A stretch of DNA of 7,029 nucleotides. It comes from Dongia_A sp035274225 (GTDB taxonomy: Bacteria; Pseudomonadota; Alphaproteobacteria; Dongiales; Dongiaceae). The notes below the pieces were generated by a model that saw only the letters and a list, made by a program, of their open reading frames with translations, ran no database searches and had not been told where the DNA came from. A program made the translations under genes and the position numbers. Shown one piece after another: positions 1 to 7,029 of the stretch (position 1 is the first letter of the stretch; every line of letters starts with the position of its first letter). The stretch lies in NCBI GenBank assembly GCA_035274225.1, contig DATEOK010000028.1, positions 1-7,029 on the forward strand, written 5' to 3'.

Positions 1-321
1 CTGCTGAAGGACCTGCTGCGCGCCAACGACCGCCGGGTCACGATCGAAGAGATCCAGAAGCGGGTCGCCGAGCATTTCAACATCAAGCTGGCCGACATGC
101 AGTCGCCGCGCCGCGCCCGCCAGGTCGCCCGCCCGCGCCAGATCGCCATGTTCCTGGCCAAGCAGCTGACCACCCGCTCGCTGCCGGAGATCGGCCGCAA
201 GTTCGGCGGGCGGGACCACACCACGGTCATGCACGCGGTCAAGAAGGTCGAGGAATTGTGCACCGCCGACGGCACCTTTGCCGAGGATGTCGACCTGCTG
301 AAGCGGATGCTGGACGCCTGA
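1..321 (+). CDS. dnaA: Chromosomal replication initiator DnaA, C-terminal part (5' end outside window)
   Basis: This is the last 106 residues of DnaA, the AAA+ initiator that binds DnaA boxes at the origin and opens the duplex. The frame is open from the first base, so the gene begins upstream of the window. The visible part covers the end of the ATPase lid and the whole DNA-binding domain IV. An entry helix (about residues 14-28, VTIEEIQKRVAEHFNIK) leads to the basic stretch SPRRARQVARPRQIAM (35-50). The family signature GGRDHTTVMHAVKK follows at 69-82 and forms the helix-turn-helix that reads the DnaA box. The protein ends LLKRMLDA and stops at TGA 319-321. The downstream order dnaN-recF-gyrB is the classic replication cluster, which supports the call. 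Domains I and II and the Walker motifs lie outside the window, so the completeness of the gene cannot be judged. Confidence 0.97.
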   Translation: MLKDLLRANDRRVTIEEIQKRVAEHFNIKLADMQSPRRARQVARPRQIAMFLAKQLTTRSLPEIGRKFGGRDHTTVMHAVKKVEELCTADGTFAEDVDLLKRMLDA

Positions 322-455
322 GGGGCGGGCCCGAGGGGTTTCTTGGGGGCATAGCGGAAGGGGCCTACAGGCGGTCGGCAGGCCGGCATCGAGACCAGCC
401 GCCGACTCCCTGCGGGAAGGGCTCCGAAAAGCCCCGGTAAAGGGCGGAACAGACC

Positions 456-489
456 CCGCCGGAACGGCCGAATTGGCCTTTCCGGGCGG
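456..489 (+). terminator. Strong imperfect hairpin after dnaA, possible terminator
   Basis: The arms are CCGCC (456-460) plus GGAA (461-464), a C/T mismatch (465/479) and GGCC (466-469), closing on the loop GAATT (470-474). They are matched by GGCC (475-478), TTCC (480-483), one bulged G (484) and GGCGG (485-489). This gives 13 base pairs with one mismatch and one bulge. A T-poor tail follows (CACTTTGCACGCTTTTGG), so it is not a textbook intrinsic terminator. Its position, between the dnaA stop and the putative dnaN promoter, fits a transcription end or attenuator that insulates the two genes. Confidence 0.45.
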
Positions 490-510
490 CACTTTGCACG
501 CTTTTGGCTG

Positions 511-536
511 TTGCTTCCCGCTTGTCCTGATATAAT
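511..536 (+). promoter_or_regulatory. Putative dnaN promoter with extended -10
   Basis: TATAAT at 531-536 is a perfect -10 hexamer and is preceded by TG at 528-529, giving the extended -10 form TGnTATAAT. The best -35 candidate is TTGCTT (511-516), but the spacer would be only 14 nt, so the extended -10 is probably the main determinant. Transcription would begin near 543 and leave a leader of about 150 nt before dnaN. The element stands out in a GC-rich setting. It is seen in the sequence, but its activity is inferred. Confidence 0.55.
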
Positions 537-694
537 CCCTGACTTGCTGAAAGGGGCCCATGATTCGGGCCGATCTGCCGGGCTTCTCCGGGCACTCCAG
601 CAAGGAAAAATAAGCAGCGACCGGAGCGGCCGGAACCCCTGTTCCAGCCTGCGATAGATCGGTCGCCAAAAATTGCGATGGGGTTGCAGGAACC

Positions 695-1813
695 ATGAAA
701 CTGACGATCGAACGGACGGCATTGCTGAAATCCCTGGGCCACGTGCAGAGCGTGGTGGAGCGGCGCAACACCATTCCGATCCTCAGCAACGTGCTGGTGG
801 AAGCCAAAGGCGAGCGGGTTGCCCTGACCGCCACGGACATGGACCTGGCGATTGTCGACCACGCGCCGGCGGAGATCGCCGCGCCGGGCGCCGCCACCGT
901 CCCCGCCCACATGCTCTACGACATTGTGCGCAAGCTGCCCGAGGGCTCCCAGGTCAGCCTGGAACTGGCCAACGACGGCGGCCAGGTGGCGATCAAGGCC
1001 GGCCGCTCGCGTTTCACGCTGCAGACCCTGCCTAAGGAGGACTTCCCCTCCACGGCCGCCGGGGACCTGCCGCACCGCTTCCCATTGGCTGCGGTCGATC
1101 TGCGCAGCCTGATCGACCACACCCGCTTCGCGATCTCCACCGAGGAGACGCGCTACTACCTCAACGGCATCTACGTGCACGCCCACACCGGCGGCAAGCA
1201 GTCTACGCTGCGCGCGGTCGCGACCGACGGCCACCGCCTGGCGCGGGTCGAGATGCCGCTGCCGGAAGGGGCCGAGAAGATCCCCGGCGTCATCATTCCG
1301 CGCAAGATGGTGGGTGAGGTGCGCAAGCTGATCGAGGAGGTCGACGGCGCGGTCGAGGTGTCGCTGTCCGACACCCGGGTGCGCTTCGCCTTCAACGACA
1401 TCGTGCTGACCTCGAAGCTGATCGACGGCTCGTTCCCGGACTATCAGCGGGTCATCCCGACCGGCAACGACAAGACACTGGAAGTCGACCGGCGCGCGTT
1501 CCGCGATGCGGTCGACCGTGTCTCCACCATCTCCAGCGAGAAGTCGCGCGCGGTGAAGCTCAGTCTCAAGTCAGGCGTGGTGGTGATCTCCGCGACCTCG
1601 CCCGAGAACGGCACCGCGGTCGAGGAGCTGGAAGTCAAATACGAGGGCGCCCCCCTCGAAATCGGCTTCAACTCTCGCTATCTGCTGGACGTGGCCGACG
1701 AGATCGACGGCGACGGCCTGCAGATGGTGTTGGCCGACGCGGTGGCGCCCACGCTGGTGCGCGACATGGCCGATGCCATGGCGCTCTACGTGCTGATGCC
1801 GATGCGGGTGTGA
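695..1813 (+). CDS. dnaN: DNA polymerase III subunit beta (sliding clamp)
   Basis: This encodes the 372-residue beta clamp, a ring-shaped homodimer that encircles DNA, tethers polymerase III and recruits other replication and repair proteins. The length is close to that of the E. coli protein (366), with three repeated clamp domains of about 120 residues each. Family landmarks visible are VVERRNTIPIL (20-30), LTATDMDLAI (44-53), RYYLNGIY (153-160), VATDGHRLA (175-183) and SSEKSRAVKLS in domain III. The terminal YVLMPMRV includes the Met-Pro-Met segment of the partner-binding cleft. The ATG at 695 follows AGGAA (688-692) and gives an N terminus (MKLTIERTALL) matching the family. An extended -10 promoter lies about 160 nt upstream. 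recF follows within 43 nt, so the two are probably co-transcribed. No defect is visible. Confidence 0.98.
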   Translation: MKLTIERTALLKSLGHVQSVVERRNTIPILSNVLVEAKGERVALTATDMDLAIVDHAPAEIAAPGAATVPAHMLYDIVRKLPEGSQVSLELANDGGQVAIKAGRSRFTLQTLPKEDFPSTAAGDLPHRFPLAAVDLRSLIDHTRFAISTEETRYYLNGIYVHAHTGGKQSTLRAVATDGHRLARVEMPLPEGAEKIPGVIIPRKMVGEVRKLIEEVDGAVEVSLSDTRVRFAFNDIVLTSKLIDGSFPDYQRVIPTGNDKTLEVDRRAFRDAVDRVSTISSEKSRAVKLSLKSGVVVISATSPENGTAVEELEVKYEGAPLEIGFNSRYLLDVADEIDGDGLQMVLADAVAPTLVRDMADAMALYVLMPMRV

Positions 1814-1846
1814 CGGCTTGGCAGGCTACGCGCAGGAACCACGGAT

Positions 1847-1856
1847 AGAGGATGCG
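1847..1856 (+). promoter_or_regulatory. Ribosome binding site deciding the recF start
   Basis: AGAGG (1847-1851) lies five bases before ATG 1857. The longer alternative, TTG at 1818, starts four bases after the dnaN stop, has no good Shine-Dalgarno match and would add 13 residues without family resemblance. The purine-rich site and ATG therefore favour 1857. Confidence 0.6.
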
Positions 1857-3056
1857 ATGACTGCGACCGGCGCCACGCCGGCGGTCGTGGTCGGCTTTAC
1901 GCACCTGGCGCTGACCCAGTTCCGCAACTACCGCCATCTGGCGCTGGACCTGGAATTGCGGCCGGTGGTGCTGGTCGGCTCCAACGGCGCCGGCAAGACC
2001 AATCTCCTGGAGGCGCTGTCGCTGCTCGGCCCCGGCAGCGGCCTCAACCGCGCCAAGCTGTCGGAGATCGATTTCCGCGGCCCCGGCAACCACGCCAACA
2101 TGGCCTGGGCGGTGCACGCCAAGCTGCAGACCGCCGGCGAAGAGTTCGCCCTCGGCACCGGGCGCGACCCGATGGCCCAGGCGCAGATCGGGCGCGACCG
2201 GCGGCTGGCGCGGATCAACGGCGCGCCGGCGCGCTCGCAGGCCGATTTCGCCGACATCCTGTCGGTGCAGTGGCTGGTGCCGGCGATGGATGGGCTGTTC
2301 GACGATGCCGCCTCGGCCCGCCGCCGCTATCTCGACCGGCTGGTGACCGGGATCGATCCCAGCCACGCCGCGCGGGTTGCGGCCTACGACACGGCGATGC
2401 GCGAGCGCGCCCGCCTGCTGCGCGGCGAAGTCGGCGCGGCGCAATCCGATCTCGATGCCTGGCTCGACGCCCTGGAGGCGGAGATGGCGGGCAGCGCCGT
2501 CGCGATCGCGGCCTCGCGCTGCGAGGCGGTGGACGCGCTGAACGCGGCGCTGGGCGAAAGCGATAGTCCATTCCCGCGCGCCAGCCTGGCGGCAGCGGGC
2601 ATGGTGGAGATTTGGCTCGGCGAAGGACCGGCGTTGGCGGCGGAAGACCGGCTGAAGGCCAACCTCAGGGCCGCGCGCAAGAGCGATGCGGCGTCGGGCG
2701 CCACCGAATGGGGCACCCATCGCAGCGACCTCGAGGTGATCTATCTCGGTCGTTCGCTTGGCAGTGCGCCTTTGCGTGCCGCCGAGTGTTCGACCGGCGA
2801 GCAGCGAGCACTGCTGCTGTCGATCGCCCTGGCGGAAGCGCGCCTCACCAAGCGCCGCCGCGGCCAGGCGCCGGTCCTGCTGCTGGACGAGGCGGTGTCG
2901 CACCTGGACGGCCAGCGGCGCGAGGCGTTGTTCGGCGAGATTCTGGCCCTTGGCCTGCAGGCCTGGCTGACCGGGACGGACCGCGACCTGTTCCGCCCGC
3001 TCGCAAGCCAGGCGCAGTTTTTCGCGGTCGAGGATGGCCGCGTCCACAGTCTCTAG
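1857..3056 (+). CDS. recF: DNA replication and repair protein RecF
   Basis: RecF is an SMC/ABC-like ATPase that acts with RecO and RecR to load RecA at single-strand gaps and to support replication restart. From ATG 1857 the protein has 399 residues, slightly longer than the usual 360-380. The N-terminal strand LALTQFRNYRHLAL (17-30) is typical of the family. Walker A is GSNGAGKT (41-48), followed by NLLEALSLLGPG. The GTHRSD motif is at 286-291. The ABC signature is STGEQ (312-316), and Walker B is LLLDEA with D344 and E345, followed by the D-loop SHLD. The middle part (about 130-260) is rich in Ala, Arg and Glu and corresponds to the helical arm inserted between the ATPase halves. It sits between dnaN and gyrB, its usual place, and probably shares the dnaN transcript. 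A TTG start at 1818 (412 residues) is possible but less likely. Confidence 0.95.
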   Translation: MTATGATPAVVVGFTHLALTQFRNYRHLALDLELRPVVLVGSNGAGKTNLLEALSLLGPGSGLNRAKLSEIDFRGPGNHANMAWAVHAKLQTAGEEFALGTGRDPMAQAQIGRDRRLARINGAPARSQADFADILSVQWLVPAMDGLFDDAASARRRYLDRLVTGIDPSHAARVAAYDTAMRERARLLRGEVGAAQSDLDAWLDALEAEMAGSAVAIAASRCEAVDALNAALGESDSPFPRASLAAAGMVEIWLGEGPALAAEDRLKANLRAARKSDAASGATEWGTHRSDLEVIYLGRSLGSAPLRAAECSTGEQRALLLSIALAEARLTKRRRGQAPVLLLDEAVSHLDGQRREALFGEILALGLQAWLTGTDRDLFRPLASQAQFFAVEDGRVHSL

Positions 3057-3096
3057 AAATCCCGGCCTTTCAGCCGATGACATTGAGTGAAGCACG

Positions 3097-5535
<2,439 letters not shown>

Positions 5536-5554
5536 GGCCAGCCGGTATCTGGTT

Positions 5555-5634
5555 GATGCGGCAGTGTCGTTGTTCCGGAAATCTCTCAGCTATCTATACA
5601 AGGATATAGCTGAGCCGAGGCGACACGCCGCTTC
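5555..5634 (+). terminator. Nested inverted repeat between convergent gyrB and the minus-strand gene
   Basis: The outer stem pairs GCGGC-A-GTGTCG (5558-5569, one bulged A) with CGACACGCCGC (5621-5631) and may extend by GA/TC at 5555-5556 and 5633-5634. Inside it, CTCAGCTAT (5585-5593) pairs perfectly with ATAGCTGAG (5606-5614) around a 12-nt loop. The plus-strand tail is TTCGTTTCCCTTCG, modestly T-rich, so a gyrB terminator is the likeliest role. The minus-strand reading is followed by no T tract. The right half encodes the last codons and stop of the minus-strand gene, so the structure serves or affects both transcripts. The pairings are seen in the sequence; the function is inferred. Confidence 0.5.
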
Positions 5635-6847
5635 GTTTCCCTTCGTGAGGTTCAACTAGCCTTTGAAGAGTCATTCCTTCTTCCGGAACGGAGACTCCAA
5701 ACCGTGTATCGACCTCAGGTGGGTTATCCTTCTCCAACCAGCTGCCGGATGCAATGAACTCAAGTGAAGGAATTGCAATTTTGGCAATCTCCCTGAGTGT
5801 CTCGGCGCTGCCATGTCGACCGATTTCCCCGACTTCCTTGGGGCTGATCTTGGAGGATGATTCACCGTCTAGCTCTATCGCCGAATGTAATAGCTTCTCA
5901 TCGAGAGTTTTCTGCCTTTGCATGAGCAAGTCTTGCATGTTTGAGAACTTTGATGATGTCGGAAAGCCGCATTGAGTGACGGCATCCTGAGTTGAGCCAA
6001 GCAAATTTGCACATTCGAATACTAGCCGGTCGCATATGGCAGCCGACAGTTCTTGCGTTGAGCGATCGGCACGAGCACTGCGGACTGCTGGAGCCCAGGA
6101 CATAACCGAGCGCCTTATCCGTAACGCTGTGAGTTCGCCAATAAGCTTGCCCGATATCGCCTCCGGTTTCGCCGGATGTGCAGGTTCAGAGCACACCTCC
6201 CACATCAAGCCATTTGAATATGAGCAATGTATGTGATGCTTCTTGCCAGCCAAGATTGGAGAGCTCGCACTGCGATCCACATCGTCAAGTCCCAAAAAGG
6301 TTGTGCGGACGAGAAGATCACCCAACCAGCGCTTCAGATCAGGTAGATCTCTAATTCGTGGCAGGGCGTATACCGCTTCGCCGGGATCGGTTGAAACCGA
6401 TGCAGTCGCACGCAATCTTATGTGCTGATCAAGATATTTGTTGTTGTTGATTTCAAAGACCAGAACGGGATTGTGAACGGATCGACTAGAGAAGATCGAT
6501 CGTTTGGTACCTCCGAAGCGGCCCGGCCAATTCAGAATATGCTTGCGGAAAGTACCCTCCTTGAATTGCAGGAAGACAGCATGTGAAGTGCCGCTGTAAC
6601 CAGCGGGAGGCTCAATGCGGATATCGTATCCGTCACGCCGCTCCTGCTGCAAAGTCAAGCCAGTGACTACTGTGGGGAGCGACAGAGCTTGAGCGAGAAG
6701 CGCCGACGGTAAAGGATGGCCAGCATAAACGTATCCCAGGATGAATTCCCGGAATACTTGGTGGACTCTGTCAAGATGGTTGGCAAGTTCTCGTGTTACA
6801 TTGAATTCGAGTGTTTTTCGTTGAAAGCCATTAGAGAGCCAAATCAA
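5594..6847 (-). CDS. Hypothetical protein of unknown family, possible nuclease-like core
   Basis: I do not recognise this 417-residue protein. It has no signal peptide or obvious membrane segment and is probably cytoplasmic. Residues 18-55 look helical. Residues 58-96 read as alternating strands: LTLQQERRDGYDIRIE, then HAVFLQFKEG. D75 and Q94-F95-K96 resemble the D...(E/Q)xK core of PD-(D/E)XK nucleases, an inference from spacing only. FEINNNKYLDQH (131-142) and VYALPRIRDL (159-168) follow, then FLGLDDVDRSA, KKHHIHC (202-208) and a mostly helical C-terminal part (about 265-365). The only start near the 5' end is TTG (6847), since TAA lies four codons upstream (6859-6857) and no ATG follows for over 200 codons. 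It has no good Shine-Dalgarno site. GC is about 40-57 % in sampled lines, against 65-80 % in gyrB, which suggests horizontal acquisition. The gene converges on gyrB. The long, uninterrupted frame and ordinary protein composition support real coding. Confidence 0.75.
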   Translation of the reverse strand: MIWLSNGFQRKTLEFNVTRELANHLDRVHQVFREFILGYVYAGHPLPSALLAQALSLPTVVTGLTLQQERRDGYDIRIEPPAGYSGTSHAVFLQFKEGTFRKHILNWPGRFGGTKRSIFSSRSVHNPVLVFEINNNKYLDQHIRLRATASVSTDPGEAVYALPRIRDLPDLKRWLGDLLVRTTFLGLDDVDRSASSPILAGKKHHIHCSYSNGLMWEVCSEPAHPAKPEAISGKLIGELTALRIRRSVMSWAPAVRSARADRSTQELSAAICDRLVFECANLLGSTQDAVTQCGFPTSSKFSNMQDLLMQRQKTLDEKLLHSAIELDGESSSKISPKEVGEIGRHGSAETLREIAKIAIPSLEFIASGSWLEKDNPPEVDTRFGVSVPEEGMTLQRLVEPHEGKRSGVSPRLSYILV

Positions 6848-6945
6848 TCGAAGTAGTTACTGGCCGCCATCATCAATCGCATGGATGTATCACGACCATC
6901 AAGATAGATCAAAGTTGAGGTCTGGAGCACTATGCCGTGCGCCAT
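6844..6945 (-). CDS. Short ORF (33 codons) overlapping the start of the hypothetical gene
   Basis: From ATG (6945-6943) this frame encodes 33 residues, beginning MAHGIVLQTSTLIYLDGRD and ending MMAASNYFD, and stops at TGA 6846-6844. The TGA overlaps the TTG start of the 417-codon gene as TTGA, an arrangement typical of translational coupling. Two other readings are possible. It may be the real N-terminal part of the downstream protein, separated by a frameshift, or it may be a chance frame. It shows no recognisable domain and no clear ribosome binding site. Its upstream part lies where base composition returns to GC-rich. Confidence 0.3.
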   Translation of the reverse strand: MAHGIVLQTSTLIYLDGRDTSMRLMMAASNYFD

Positions 6946-7028
6946 CGAGCGAAGTGCCGCGGGATTTGGTCGACACCGCGAATCTCGACGTCTAGCGCTT
7001 CCTCCGCCCTCGCATCAGCGCTTGTCGC
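6930..7028 (-). CDS. Possible 3' end of a gene running in from beyond the window
   Basis: This minus-strand frame is open from the window edge for 32 codons and stops at TAG (6932-6930). The translation includes ADARAEEALDVEIRGVDQIP and ends HFARWRTA. It has a soluble, charged composition and several GC-ending codons, as expected for a native gene of this genome, but it is short and matches no family I recognise. It overlaps the start of the 33-codon frame by 16 nt. It also runs antisense to the gyrB-tail-like stretch at 6951-6995, so at most one of the two readings is likely to be meaningful. Confidence 0.2.
   Translation of the reverse strand, partial: ATSADARAEEALDVEIRGVDQIPRHFARWRTA
6977..6991 (+). 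repeat. Short degenerate copy of the gyrB 3' end
   Basis: CGCGAATCTCGACGT here matches CGCGAATTTGGACGT at 5517-5531 in gyrB at 13 of 15 positions, in the same orientation. In both places the reading is ANLDV followed by a stop (TGA in gyrB, TAG here at 6993-6995). The reading frame upstream here (6951-6974) gives EVPRDLVD, faintly like VEPRRDF before the gyrB tail. The copies are about 1,460 bp apart and bracket the AT-richer gene. This could be an old insertion boundary or a chance match. Confidence 0.35.
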
Positions 7029-7029
7029 C

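Larger units (their letters stand above)
322..694. other. dnaA-dnaN intergenic region
   Basis: This 373-nt gap has no credible gene; the frames that cross it are shadows of dnaA or antisense to dnaN. It holds the hairpin at 456-489 and the promoter-like element at 511-536, both listed separately. Smaller stem-loops are also visible: GGGCT/AGCCC at 419-434, GGCCC/GGGCC at 555-571 and GGAAC-CCCT-GTTCC at 632-645. The last two would lie in the leader of a dnaN transcript and could affect its folding, but they are only five base pairs each. A short Shine-Dalgarno match, AGGAA (688-692), precedes the dnaN ATG. I found no good match to the DnaA box TTATNCACA, so this gap does not look like the replication origin. 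Confidence 0.7.

Noticed and set aside
365..1234. A 289-codon minus-strand open frame opposite the dnaA-dnaN gap and dnaN
   Set aside because: It is antisense to dnaN, has the Arg/Gly/Ala/His-rich composition of a GC-rich shadow frame and no recognisable domain.
6116..6124. TTATCCGTA resembling a DnaA box
   Set aside because: It is a single imperfect match (7 of 9) inside a coding gene, with no cluster around it.
5754..6428. Three small plus-strand frames opposite the minus-strand hypothetical gene
   Set aside because: They are antisense to a long open frame, lack ribosome binding sites and show no recognisable features.

Overview
The window carries the replication-gene cluster dnaA (3' end only), dnaN, recF and gyrB, all on the plus strand, followed by a convergent, unrecognised gene of clearly different base composition. 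The high GC content (roughly 65-80 % in stretches of gyrB counted by hand), the gene order and the style of the DnaA and GyrB proteins suggest an alphaproteobacterium, possibly Rhodospirillales-like. This placement is an inference from sequence character only.

Region 1 to about 694 holds the end of dnaA and a 373-nt gap. The gap contains a strong imperfect hairpin (456-489) that could end dnaA transcription. It is followed by an extended -10 element, TGATATAAT (528-536), that probably drives dnaN. No convincing DnaA-box cluster is visible, so the origin is not evident in this window.

Region 695-5535 holds dnaN (sliding clamp), recF (gap-repair ATPase) and gyrB (DNA gyrase subunit B), separated by about 40 nt each and probably co-transcribed. 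Together they supply initiation control, polymerase processivity, repair of stalled or gapped replication, and removal of the supercoils that replication creates. All three keep the expected catalytic and binding motifs and look intact.

Region 5536 to the end looks accessory. A nested double inverted repeat (5555-5634) sits between the convergent 3' ends of gyrB and a 417-codon minus-strand gene. That gene has about 40-57 % GC in sampled stretches, starts at a TTG, and has no family I can name. It contains a D-x(18)-QFK arrangement that could be a PD-(D/E)XK-type nuclease core. Upstream of it on the minus strand lie two short overlapping open frames, which could be a coupled mini-operon or the debris of a frameshifted gene. 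Beyond it GC rises again, and a short plus-strand stretch (about 6951-6995) resembles the 3' end of gyrB, including ANLDV plus a stop. The foreign-looking segment may therefore have been inserted at the gyrB 3' end. No transposase, integrase, tRNA, rRNA or CRISPR array was seen.
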